A stretch of 37,043 bases of DNA from Streptomyces plumbidurans (GTDB taxonomy: Bacteria > Actinomycetota > Actinomycetes > Streptomycetales > Streptomycetaceae): positions 1 to 37,043 of the forward strand of contig NZ_JAFJSY010000066.1 in assembly GCF_019857225.1 (NCBI RefSeq). The letters are read 5' to 3'. The notes beneath the pieces were generated by a model that worked only from the letters and a program-made list of their open reading frames with translations, was not told where the DNA came from and made no database searches. The first letter of the stretch is position 1, and each line of letters begins with the position of its first letter. The position numbers were made by a program, and so were the translations under genes. Positions 6,374 to 13,625 of this stretch are shown piece by piece.

Positions 6374-9300
6374 ATGTCTACGCACTCTGCCCCCGCCGCG
6401 CCGGCCTTCGGCGCTCTCGCCTCCCGCCTGACCGAGCTGTCCCTGCGCGATGCGCACCGGCTCGGGCGCAGGCTCGAAGGTGCGCGCAAGATCCGTAAGC
6501 CGGAGGCTCGTGCCGCTGTTCTCGCCGAGATCGATGCGGAGGTGGCGAGGGCTGAGCAGCGGATGGGTGAGCGGCGCGGTCGGGTGCCGGCCGTTTCGTA
6601 TCCGGAGCAGCTGCCGGTCAGCCAGAAGAAGGACGAGATCGCGGACGCGATCCGTGATCACCAGGTGGTGATCGTTGCTGGTGAAACCGGGTCCGGCAAG
6701 ACCACGCAGATCCCGAAGATCTGTCTGGAGCTGGGCCGGGGTGTGCGCGGGATGATCGGGCACACCCAGCCCCGTCGTATCGCCGCGCGCACGGTCGCCG
6801 AGCGGGTGGCGGAGGAGATGGACACCCCGCTCGGGGAGGCTGTGGGCTGGAAGGTGCGCTTCACCGACCAGGTGAATCAGGATTCGACGTTCATCAAGTT
6901 GATGACGGACGGCATTCTGCTGGCCGAGATCCAGACCGACCGTGAGCTGCGTGCCTACGACACGATCATCATCGACGAGGCGCACGAGCGGTCTCTCAAT
7001 ATCGACTTCCTGCTGGGTTACCTGGCGCAGCTGTTGCCGAAGCGCCCTGATCTCAAGGTCGTGATCACCTCCGCGACGATCGACCCCGAGCGCTTTTCCC
7101 GCCACTTCGGTGATGCCCCGATTGTCGAGGTCAGTGGGCGTACGTATCCGGTGGAGTTGCGTTATCGCCCGCTTCTGGAGGAGGACGGCGAGGACGCGGA
7201 TCGGGACCAGATCACCGCGATCACGGATGCCTGCGAGGAGTTGATGGCTGAGGGGAAGGGCGACATTCTCGTCTTCCTCTCGGGCGAGCGGGAGATCCGG
7301 GACACGGCGGATGCGCTGACGAAGAAGCAGTACCGCTTCACGGAGATCCTGCCCCTGTACGCCCGTCTCTCCCATGCCGAGCAGCATCGCGTCTTCCAGC
7401 AGCACACCGGGCGCAGGATCGTTCTGGCTACCAACGTCGCCGAGACTTCGTTGACGGTTCCGGGTATCAAGTACGTGATCGATCCGGGCTTCGCTCGTAT
7501 CTCCCGCTACAGCCATCGCACCAAGGTGCAGCGGTTGCCGATCGAGCCGATCTCGCAGGCGAGCGCCAATCAGCGCAAGGGCCGCTGCGGCCGTACGAGT
7601 GACGGCATCTGTATTCGGTTGTACTCGGAGGACGACTTCCTTGCCCGTCCGGAGTTCACGGACGCGGAGATCCTGCGCACCAACCTGGCCTCCGTCATTC
7701 TGCAGATGACGGCGGCCGGTCTCGGTGACATCGAGAAGTTCCCCTTCATCGATCCGCCGGACCACCGCAATATCCGTGACGGCGTGCAGTTGTTGCAGGA
7801 GCTGGGTGCGTTGGATCCGGCTGAGAAGGATGTGCGCAAGCGGTTGACGCAGACGGGCCGTAAGCTCGCGCAGTTGCCTGTCGATCCGCGGCTGGCGCGG
7901 ATGGTTCTGGAGGCGGACAAGAACGGTTGTGTCCGTGAGGTCATGGTCATAGCCGCCGCGCTGTCCATTCAGGATCCGCGTGAGCGCCCGGCGGACAAGC
8001 AGGCGCAGGCCGACCAGCAGCACGCTCGTTTCAAGGATGAGACCAGCGACTTCCTCGCCTATCTCAACCTGTGGCGGTACATCAGGGAGCAGCAGAAGGA
8101 GCGGGGCTCGAGTTCGTTCCGGCGGATGTGCAAGCAGGAGTACCTCAATTTCCTGCGTATCCGCGAGTGGCAGGACATTTACTCCCAACTGCGCACTGTC
8201 GCCAAGCAGATGGGCATCCACCTCAATGAGGAGGACGCCCCGGGTGATCGCGTCCACGTCTCTCTCCTCGCCGGTCTGCTGTCGCATGTGGGCATGAAGG
8301 ATGTGAAGGACGGCGCGAAGAACGAGTATCTGGGGGCCCGGAACGCCAAGTTCGCGATTTTCCCGGGTTCGGCTCTGTTCAGGAAGCCGCCGCGGTTCGT
8401 GATGTCGGCGGAGCTGGTGGAGACGTCGCGCCTGTGGGCTCGCGTCAACGCGAGGATCGAGCCGGAGTGGGTGGAGCCGCTGGCCGGGCATCTGTTGAAG
8501 CGTACGTACAGCGAGCCGCATTGGGAGAAGGATCAGGCGGCGGTGATGGCGTTCGAGAAGGTGACGCTGTACGGCGTGCCGATCATCGCGCAGCGGAAGG
8601 TCAACTACGGCCGTGTCGATGCGGAGGTCAGCCGGGAGCTGTTCATCCGCAATGCGCTCGTCGAGGGTGACTGGCGTACGCATCACAAGTTCTTCGCGGA
8701 CAACCGGAAACTCCTCAGCGAGGTGGAGGAGTTGGAGCACCGGGCGCGGCGCCGGGACATCGTCGTCGACGACGACACGCTCTTCGATTTCTACGATGCC
8801 CGAGTGCCCGAACACGTGGTGTCCGGGGCGCACTTCGATTCCTGGTGGAAGCACAAGCGGCATGAGGAGCCGGAGTTCCTGGATTTCGAGCGGGAGATGC
8901 TCATCCGGGAGTCGGCGGAGGCGGTCACGAAGGCGGACTATCCGGACTCGTGGCGGCAGGGGCAGTTAAAGTTCCGGGTGACGTACCAGTTCGAGCCGGG
9001 TGCGGATGCGGACGGTGTGACTGTTCATGTCCCGCTGCAGGTGCTGAACCAGGTGACGGATGAGGGTTTCGACTGGCAGATCCCGGGTCTGCGGGAGGAG
9101 TTGGTGACGGAGCTGATCCGCTCGCTCCCCAAGCCGATCCGCCGCAACTATGTGCCGGCGCCGAATTTCGCCAAGCGTTTTCTGGCCACGGCTTCGCCGC
9201 TTCAGGAGCCGTTGACGGTCACGATGGCGCGGGAGCTCAGGCGCATGGTCGGTGTGCCGTTCGAGGCGGAGGACTTCGACTGGGCGAGGGTGCCGGAGCA

Positions 9301-10327
9301 TCTGCGTATCACTTTCCGCATTGTCGACGAGCGGCGCAGGAAGCTGGCGGAGGACAAGGATCTGGAGGCGCTGAAGCTGAGTTTGAAGCCGAAGGCGCGG
9401 AAGGCTCTTTCGCAGGCTGCTGCGGCGTCTGCGTCGCGTGAGGGGGGTGAGTCGTTGGAGCGTCGGGGGCTGACGGACTGGTCGATCGGCTCGCTCACCC
9501 GGGTTTTCGAGACGCGTCGGGCTGGGCAGCCGGTGAAGGCGTATCCGGCGCTGGTGGACGACGGTGACACGGTTTCCGTACGTCTCTTCGACACGGAGGC
9601 GGAGCAGGCGGAGGCGATGTGGAAGGGGACGCGTCGGCTGATTCTGCGGAACATCCCGGTGAATCCTGCGAAGTTCGCTTCCGAGAAGCTGTCGAATGCG
9701 CAGAAGCTCGCGTTGTCCGCGAACCCTCATGGGTCGATCCAGGCTCTGTTCGACGACTGTGCGATGGCGGCGGCGGATCGGTTGATCGGGGAGTTCGGGG
9801 GGCCGGTGTGGGACGAGGAGTCGTTCCGGAAGCTGTACGACAAGGTGCGCGCGGAGATCGTGGACACGACGGTGCGGGCGGTGGGTCAGGTGCAGCAGGT
9901 TCTGGCGGCCTGGCAGGCTTGTGAGCGCCGTTTGAAGTCCGTACGCAGTCCTGTGCTGCTGGCGAATCTTCAGGATGTGCGGGGGCAGTTGGACGCGCTT
10001 GTGAGGCCGGGTTTTGTGACGGCTTCGGGGTTGGGTCGGCTGGGTGATCTGATGCGTTATCTGGTTGCGGCGGATCGGCGGCTGCAGCAGATGCCGACGA
10101 ACGTTCAGCGGGACACCACGCGCATGGAGAAGGTCCATGAGATGCAGGACGAGTACGCGTGGCTGTTGGAGCAGCTTCCGAAGGGGCGTCCGGTGCCGGC
10201 TGCGGTGCTGGACATCCGGTGGATGATCGAGGAGCTGCGGGTCAGTTATTTCGCGCATGCGCTCGGGACGGCGTACCCGGTCTCGGACAAGCGGATCGTG
10301 AAGGCGATCGACGCGGCCGTTCCGTAA
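6374..10327 (+). CDS. hrpA: ATP-dependent RNA helicase HrpA (DEAH box)
   Basis: 1317 residues, the full length of bacterial HrpA. Domains in order: an N-terminal basic region; a RecA1 core with Walker A GETGSGKT (103-110), DEAH (201-204) and SAT (233-235); a RecA2 core with QRKGRCGRTSDG; the winged-helix/ratchet region of DEAH helicases; and a long C-terminal extension (DUF3418 type) typical of HrpA. In other bacteria HrpA acts on mRNA and on stalled ribosomes. The nearest strong Shine-Dalgarno (GGGAGGTGA, about 6350-6358) is 15 nt before the ATG and no in-frame start lies between, so either the spacing is unusual or the leader folds. Followed by its own gap and a tRNA-Asp gene. Confidence 0.97.
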   Translation: MSTHSAPAAPAFGALASRLTELSLRDAHRLGRRLEGARKIRKPEARAAVLAEIDAEVARAEQRMGERRGRVPAVSYPEQLPVSQKKDEIADAIRDHQVVIVAGETGSGKTTQIPKICLELGRGVRGMIGHTQPRRIAARTVAERVAEEMDTPLGEAVGWKVRFTDQVNQDSTFIKLMTDGILLAEIQTDRELRAYDTIIIDEAHERSLNIDFLLGYLAQLLPKRPDLKVVITSATIDPERFSRHFGDAPIVEVSGRTYPVELRYRPLLEEDGEDADRDQITAITDACEELMAEGKGDILVFLSGEREIRDTADALTKKQYRFTEILPLYARLSHAEQHRVFQQHTGRRIVLATNVAETSLTVPGIKYVIDPGFARISRYSHRTKVQRLPIEPISQASANQRKGRCGRTSDGICIRLYSEDDFLARPEFTDAEILRTNLASVILQMTAAGLGDIEKFPFIDPPDHRNIRDGVQLLQELGALDPAEKDVRKRLTQTGRKLAQLPVDPRLARMVLEADKNGCVREVMVIAAALSIQDPRERPADKQAQADQQHARFKDETSDFLAYLNLWRYIREQQKERGSSSFRRMCKQEYLNFLRIREWQDIYSQLRTVAKQMGIHLNEEDAPGDRVHVSLLAGLLSHVGMKDVKDGAKNEYLGARNAKFAIFPGSALFRKPPRFVMSAELVETSRLWARVNARIEPEWVEPLAGHLLKRTYSEPHWEKDQAAVMAFEKVTLYGVPIIAQRKVNYGRVDAEVSRELFIRNALVEGDWRTHHKFFADNRKLLSEVEELEHRARRRDIVVDDDTLFDFYDARVPEHVVSGAHFDSWWKHKRHEEPEFLDFEREMLIRESAEAVTKADYPDSWRQGQLKFRVTYQFEPGADADGVTVHVPLQVLNQVTDEGFDWQIPGLREELVTELIRSLPKPIRRNYVPAPNFAKRFLATASPLQEPLTVTMARELRRMVGVPFEAEDFDWARVPEHLRITFRIVDERRRKLAEDKDLEALKLSLKPKARKALSQAAAASASREGGESLERRGLTDWSIGSLTRVFETRRAGQPVKAYPALVDDGDTVSVRLFDTEAEQAEAMWKGTRRLILRNIPVNPAKFASEKLSNAQKLALSANPHGSIQALFDDCAMAAADRLIGEFGGPVWDEESFRKLYDKVRAEIVDTTVRAVGQVQQVLAAWQACERRLKSVRSPVLLANLQDVRGQLDALVRPGFVTASGLGRLGDLMRYLVAADRRLQQMPTNVQRDTTRMEKVHEMQDEYAWLLEQLPKGRPVPAAVLDIRWMIEELRVSYFAHALGTAYPVSDKRIVKAIDAAVP

Positions 10328-10349
10328 CCGCCTGTGCACCGGGGGTGAG

Positions 10350-10379
10350 TTCGACCAGGCGCTCACCCTCCTGTACAGT
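10350..10379 (+). promoter_or_regulatory. Predicted promoter of tRNA-Asp copy 2
   Basis: TTCGAC (10350-10355), an 18-nt spacer and TACAGT (10374-10379) lie 23 nt behind the hrpA stop and 41 nt before the tRNA. Predicted start near 10386. Called by eye, but both hexamers and spacing fit the Streptomyces housekeeping class. Confidence 0.55.
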
Positions 10380-10420
10380 CTCTTCTCGCAGCGCAACGCA
10401 CCATTCGCCCTGCGAAACCT

Positions 10421-10495
10421 GGTCCTGTGGAGCAGTTTGGAGTGCTCGCCACCCTGTCAAGGTGGAGGCCGCGGGTTCAAATCCCGTCAGGACCG
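10421..10495 (+). tRNA. tRNA-Asp (anticodon GTC), copy 2
   Basis: 75 nt, base for base identical to copy 1 at 4618-4692. Its last 15 nt (from 10481, ATCCCGTCAGGACCG) are the start of a 140-bp unit that is repeated three more times downstream. Confidence 0.95.
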
Positions 10496-10955
10496 CAGCA
10501 ATGAGTTGGGCCCGCATCCGCAAGGGTGCGGGCCCAACTCGCATCCCGCACCTGCGCCCCCTCGCCGCTCCACCACCGCGGAGGCCGCGCCCGCGGCGGA
10601 GCCGCAATCGAACACCGCACATCCCGTCAGGACCGCAACAACCAGCCGGGCCCGCATCCGCAAGCGTGCGGGCCCAACTCGCATCCCGCACCTGCGCCCC
10701 CTCGCCGCCCCACCACCGCGGAGGCCGCGCCCGCGGCGGAGCCGCAATCGAACACAGCACATCCCGTCAGGACCGCAACAACCAGCCGGGCCCGCATCCG
10801 CAAGCGTGCGGGCCCAACTCGCATCCCGCACCTGCGCCCCCTCGCCGCCCCACCACCGCGGAGGCCGCGCCCGCGGCGGAGCCGCAATCGAACACAGCAC
10901 ATCCCGTCAGGACCGCAACAACCAGCCGGGCCCGCATCCGCAAGCGTGCGGGCCC
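10481..10955 (+). repeat. 140-bp tandem array built on the tRNA-Asp 3' end (3.4 copies)
   Basis: Units start with ATCCCGTCAGGACCGCA at 10481, 10621, 10761 and 10901, a period of exactly 140. Unit 1 begins inside the real tRNA; units 2 and 3 appear identical to each other; unit 4 stops after 55 nt at the end of its hairpin. Each unit holds the tRNA 3' end, a hairpin GGGCCCGCA/TGCGGGCCC, and a GC-rich spacer with a CCGCGG-containing stem. Unit 1 differs from 2 and 3 in only a few places, mainly the AGCAATGAGTT flank of its hairpin. As 140 is not divisible by 3 the frame changes in each unit, which argues against coding. Confidence 0.97.
10503..10540 (+). terminator. 14-bp hairpin directly behind tRNA-Asp copy 2
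   Basis: GAGTTGGGCCCGCA (10503-10516) pairs perfectly with TGCGGGCCCAACTC (10527-10540) around a 10-nt loop. No T-tract follows, so it may act as a processing or weak termination signal. In the next units only the inner 9 bp remain. Confidence 0.55.
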
Positions 10956-10960
10956 TTCTT
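10928..10960 (+). terminator. Rho-independent terminator ending the 140-bp array
   Basis: The last copy of the hairpin, GGGCCCGCA (10928-10936) with TGCGGGCCC (10947-10955), is followed by TTCTTCGTG. This is the only copy with a T-rich tail, so the tRNA-Asp transcript probably runs through the whole array to here. Confidence 0.75.
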
Positions 10961-10974
10961 CGTGTCTGCCTCCC

Positions 10975-11003
10975 GCACCCCGCAGGGGGTGCGCCCCCTT
11001 CTT
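10975..11003 (+). terminator. Second, back-to-back terminator
   Basis: GCACCCC (10975-10981) and GGGGTGC (10986-10992) form a 7-bp stem, followed by GCCCCCTTCTTCGTGTCT. Its tail repeats the TTCTTCGTGTCT found behind the preceding terminator, so the pair looks duplicated. The stretch from here to 11136 holds nothing else I can name. Confidence 0.6.
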
Positions 11004-11136
11004 CGTGTCTCGCGGCCCTCCAGCCCCCCACGTCCCGTCAGCGTCCTCGTGGGGTTCGGGCCGTCTTGACGGCGTCAAGTTCCGTAGGTACCCAGAAGAC
11101 AGGGCCACTTCCCCGGGCGGCCCGTGGAGGTGGGGC

Positions 11137-11337
11137 ATGACGGCGACGGTCAGGCACGAGACTCGGGCTCTGCTTCGGGCGCATCTGTCGGCTGCTTCGT
11201 CGTACGGCCATCTGACTCGTCACTGCCCGATATGCCATCACCTGCTGCGGCTGGCGCTGGACGCCGCGCAGAGGCCTGCGGAGCTTGCCGAGGCCCCGGA
11301 AGACGGGGTGGAGGACGAGAGTCCGGCAGGCGCGTGA
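11137..11337 (+). CDS. Small CxxC protein (DUF6274-like), function unknown
   Basis: 66 residues from an ATG at 11137 with GGAGG 7 nt upstream. The N-terminal two thirds (TRALLRAHLSAASSYGHLTRH) is helical and basic; it is followed by HCPICHHLLRLAL, a CxxC with flanking His that could bind a metal. The C-terminal 20 residues are acidic. I believe it matches the Streptomyces family DUF6274, from memory. It lies between the tRNA-Asp array and bldC. The stronger downstream codon bias and clean ribosome site support a real gene; the role is unknown. Confidence 0.7.
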   Translation: MTATVRHETRALLRAHLSAASSYGHLTRHCPICHHLLRLALDAAQRPAELAEAPEDGVEDESPAGA

Positions 11338-11486
11338 GTGTCGGCCGGGTGTCAACGCCCGTGTCGTCGCGGGGGCGTGGAGCGCAGGCTTCCTTTAGCG
11401 CACTTGTGGCGGGAGCGACAAGGACTCTGTCATGTGACGGGAGTCACCGCATGAGTTTCTGAGAGTGCGGTACTTACACCCTGCCT

Positions 11487-11518
11487 ACAACTGGTCAATT
11501 TAATATGTGCAATTGCAC
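11487..11518. promoter_or_regulatory. AT-rich patch with 12-bp palindrome
   Basis: In a region of about 70 percent GC, the stretch from 11496 to 11514 is strongly AT-rich and contains two AATT blocks (11497-11500, 11511-11514) and the perfect palindrome GTGCAATTGCAC (11507-11518). A good ribosome site (GGGAGG, 11524-11529) precedes a GTG at 11536, and an ATG lies at 11505, but the frames opened by them run into the bldC terminator and antisense bldC, so no gene is called. The rest of the 483-bp gap 11338-11820 holds a GTGAC-ggga-GTCAC repeat (11434-11447) and the bldC 3' UTR. Confidence 0.4.
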
Positions 11519-11635
11519 TGTGCGGGAGGCGTGTCGTGGCCCCCGTTCAGGGGCTGCTCACAGGAGATCCGACAGCCCTCCCCAGACTCCGACAAGGCCG
11601 CTCACAGGGCGGTGGTTTTGGCACGTCAGACGCAC

Positions 11636-11675
11636 AAAAAAGATCGCGCTGGACTCGGCGGAGTCCAGCGCGATC
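11636..11675 (-). terminator. bldC terminator
   Basis: Two perfect 15-bp arms, GATCGCGCTGGACTC and GAGTCCAGCGCGATC, enclose a 4-nt loop; on the minus strand six T follow. It lies about 145 nt beyond the bldC stop, giving bldC a sizeable 3' UTR. Confidence 0.92.
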
Positions 11676-11820
11676 GACGACGCACCCTGTCATGTGCTCG
11701 AAAGCTCTGAGGGATGTGGGCGTGGAGCCTGTTGGGGCAGACCCCGCGTCGCTTGGAGCTAGGGTTTCGGGCGCTGCGGCACGTTGGGGGACCTGCCGTT
11801 TTGCCCGGTTATGGAGTTGT

Positions 11821-12027
11821 TCAGGCCTCGCTGCGCTGCTGCGGGATGCCCGCCAGCAAGGCGCGCACCTCCGCCTCGCGGTAGCGGCGGTGCCCGCCGA
11901 GCGTACGGATCGAAGTGAGCTTGCCGGCCTTCGCCCACCGCGTGACCGTCTTGGGGTCGACGCGGAACATCGTGGCGACCTCAGCCGGGGTCAGCAGCGG
12001 CTCGGCATCAGGGGTGCGAGCGGTCAT
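11821..12027 (-). CDS. bldC: Developmental regulator BldC (MerR-like DNA-binding protein)
   Basis: 68 residues, the size of BldC. It is a lone MerR-type winged helix-turn-helix: LLTPAEVATMF, then VDPKTVTRWAKAGKL (recognition helix) and GGHRRYREAEVRALL (wing and second helix). There is no effector or dimerisation domain. In Streptomyces BldC binds cooperatively to AT-rich direct repeats and delays the onset of development, controlling sporulation and antibiotic genes. The ATG at 12027 has GAGGAGG 6-7 nt upstream, and an 8-bp stem-loop sits just in front of that ribosome site. Identity is nearly certain from sequence and context. Confidence 0.97.
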   Translation of the reverse strand: MTARTPDAEPLLTPAEVATMFRVDPKTVTRWAKAGKLTSIRTLGGHRRYREAEVRALLAGIPQQRSEA

Positions 12028-12043
12028 GAGCGGCCTCCTCGGG

Positions 12044-12065
12044 AGAACCGAACCTTCTCGGTTCT
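12044..12065 (-). promoter_or_regulatory. Stem-loop in the bldC leader
   Basis: AGAACCGA (12044-12051) and TCGGTTCT (12058-12065) are perfect 8-bp arms with a 6-nt spacer, ending about 4 nt before the Shine-Dalgarno (12034-12039). It could be an RNA hairpin affecting ribosome access or a protein-binding site. Confidence 0.5.
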
Positions 12066-12257
12066 TTCCTCTAAATTCTGCACCTTGACCCGCGTTGCCC
12101 GAAATGGCGGACGCGAGTCGAGTCGGTTATAGGACGAACGGCTTGTCCTCGGCACTACAACTACACCATCTGTCCAGCCGCGTCGGCCAAACCGATGGAA
12201 TTGCCCCTCCAGTTGTTCATCAGCGACGGAAGCCGATGGACCATGCCATAGCGGACA

Positions 12258-12301
12258 GTCACGCCACTGTGACGATCAGTCACAGGACGATCAGGAGTCA
12301 C
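12258..12301. promoter_or_regulatory. Cluster of GTCAC/GTGAC repeats upstream of bldC
   Basis: GTCAC-N6-GTGAC (12258-12273) overlaps the perfect repeat CTGTGAC-gatca-GTCACAG (12267-12285). The 9-mer GACGATCAG occurs twice 15 bp apart (12271, 12286), followed by another GTCAC (12297-12301). The cluster is about 235-275 bp upstream of bldC. The remaining part of the 532-bp gap 12028-12559 shows no gene. Confidence 0.45.
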
Positions 12302-12559
12302 GAGACCCCCCAAAGCGTGCAATGCGGGCGGAGTCCTCCCCGGACTCCTTGTCCTATTTTGGCATGAGGAGGGGCAAGAGACGCAAGAGCCTCGTACGTG
12401 CGGTCCATCACGCTTGGCTGTGATTGAGCGTCACTTGGGACGAACGCCCGGATCGTGACCTACGTCCCATGCCGGGGAGGCAATGTCCGCCGTTCTCGTC
12501 GAGCACGGCGCACACTTCGGTGCCAGGACAAAACCCCAAAACGAGCGGTACGTCAAACG

Positions 12560-13402
12560 TCAGTTCGCTGAGCGACGGTCCCTGACGGAGCGCCAGCGCT
12601 CCACCAGCCGCGCGTACGCCGCCCCCGCGGCCGGTCCGTCGCCCAGCCGCAGCGCCTCGATGCCCTCGGCCACGTCGGCCGCCGAGTGGTCGTCCTCGAG
12701 CTCGCCGGCGGGCAGCGTGTGCACCAGGCCGCCGTAGTCCAGCTCCACCAGCGAGCGCGGATGGAACTCCTCCAGCCAGCGCCCCACGTCCACCAGGCCG
12801 TCGATCAGCGGCCCCTCGTCGATACCGTCCTTCAGGGCGCGCAGGGCCCGCGCCACGCGCCGCCGGGCCTGCACCATCGGTGTGCGGTAGCGCAGCATCG
12901 GGGGGATCTCGCCGGAGCCCTTGTCGAAGCGCCGTTCCTCGTCGGAGACGAGTACGAACCAGTGCAGCGGCACCTGCCAGGTGGAGGTGCGGATCCAGGG
13001 GCGGGCGTCGGGGTTGCGGGTCAGCCAGCGCTCGTAGTCCTGGGTGGCCTGGCGCCGTACGACCGCCGGCAGGACGGCCTCCAGGACCGGCTTGGGCAGT
13101 TCCTCGGGCAGTTCCTGCAGCGCCAGCCAGCCGCGCAGCCGGGTGCGCCAGGGGCAGACGCACACCACGCCGTCCACCTCGACGACGAAGGCGTCGCTGC
13201 TCTCGTGCACGGGCACGGGGATCGGCGGGGTGGGCAGCAAGTCGGCCAGGGAGCGGCGCAGTTCGTCCTGGTACGAGGGCCGGTCGGGGCGCCGGGCGTA
13301 GCGCGCCCAGTGGCCGCGCTCCGGTTCGGGGAAGGCGGCCAGTGGTTCGTACACGCGCAAGTACGTCGCATACGGGACGATCACCGAGGACACCTTGGGC
13401 AC
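12560..13402 (-). CDS. Conserved hypothetical protein
   Basis: 280 residues from a GTG at 13402, chosen because GGGAGGGAG lies 5-10 nt upstream; GTG 13393 is an alternative. The protein begins VPKVSSVIVPYATYLRVYEPL, has no signal peptide or membrane segment, and is rich in Trp, Arg and Leu (WARYARRPD, CVCPWRTRLRGWLALQELPEELP, WIRTSTWQVPLHWFVL). I do not recognise a family with a known role. It is divergent from valine dehydrogenase (223-bp gap) and upstream of bldC on the same strand, a position kept in Streptomyces as far as I recall. Codon use is normal for the genome. Confidence 0.85.
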   Translation of the reverse strand: MPKVSSVIVPYATYLRVYEPLAAFPEPERGHWARYARRPDRPSYQDELRRSLADLLPTPPIPVPVHESSDAFVVEVDGVVCVCPWRTRLRGWLALQELPEELPKPVLEAVLPAVVRRQATQDYERWLTRNPDARPWIRTSTWQVPLHWFVLVSDEERRFDKGSGEIPPMLRYRTPMVQARRRVARALRALKDGIDEGPLIDGLVDVGRWLEEFHPRSLVELDYGGLVHTLPAGELEDDHSAADVAEGIEALRLGDGPAAGAAYARLVERWRSVRDRRSAN

Positions 13403-13625
13403 GCCTGCTCCCTCCCCCGCCCACCACCGGGAAAACCTGCAAGGCCCGCTGACGAACACGCGGGAAATCCATGCAAATCGTCGCACGGACGCCCATCGCC
13501 GGTAGGTGATCCTGAGCACTGCGCGGATGGCGGGGCTCACAGGCTCTAATCTCGTCCTCACAGCCCCCGCCACCCACACGGGAGCTGGTCTCCAACCCGC
13601 CGCTATGTACTCAGGAGTCACCACA

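Noticed and set aside
6248..8863. 871-residue open frame antisense to hrpA
   Set aside because: High-GC shadow frame; Arg/Leu-rich composition, no family match, while hrpA on the other strand has all helicase motifs.
10481..10955. CRISPR array
   Set aside because: Units are 140 bp, nearly identical throughout with no unique spacers, and start with a tRNA 3' end.
10437..11140. Arg/Pro-rich protein encoded by the 140-bp repeats
   Set aside because: 140 is not a multiple of 3, so each unit is read in a different frame; no ribosome site; hairpins dominate. The parallel with the protamine-like frame noted in E. coli tyrT repeats is curious but not enough.
11505..11762. Small ORFs starting at ATG 11505, GTG 11507 or GTG 11536
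   Set aside because: They read through the bldC terminator or antisense bldC, have no family resemblance and compete with each other; kept only as a finding on the AT-rich site.
12267..12285. Classical CRP site
   Set aside because: TGTGA and TCACA are 7 nt apart rather than 6, so listed only as an unassigned repeat.
12408..13595. 395-residue minus-strand frame
   Set aside because: Another frame of the same strand (12560-13402) has the good ribosome site, normal codon bias and ordinary protein composition; this one is Arg/Gly/Ala shadow.
13506..13625. Longer N-terminus for valine dehydrogenase
   Set aside because: The extension has no ribosome site, and the known family start with AGGAG 8 nt upstream is at 13626.
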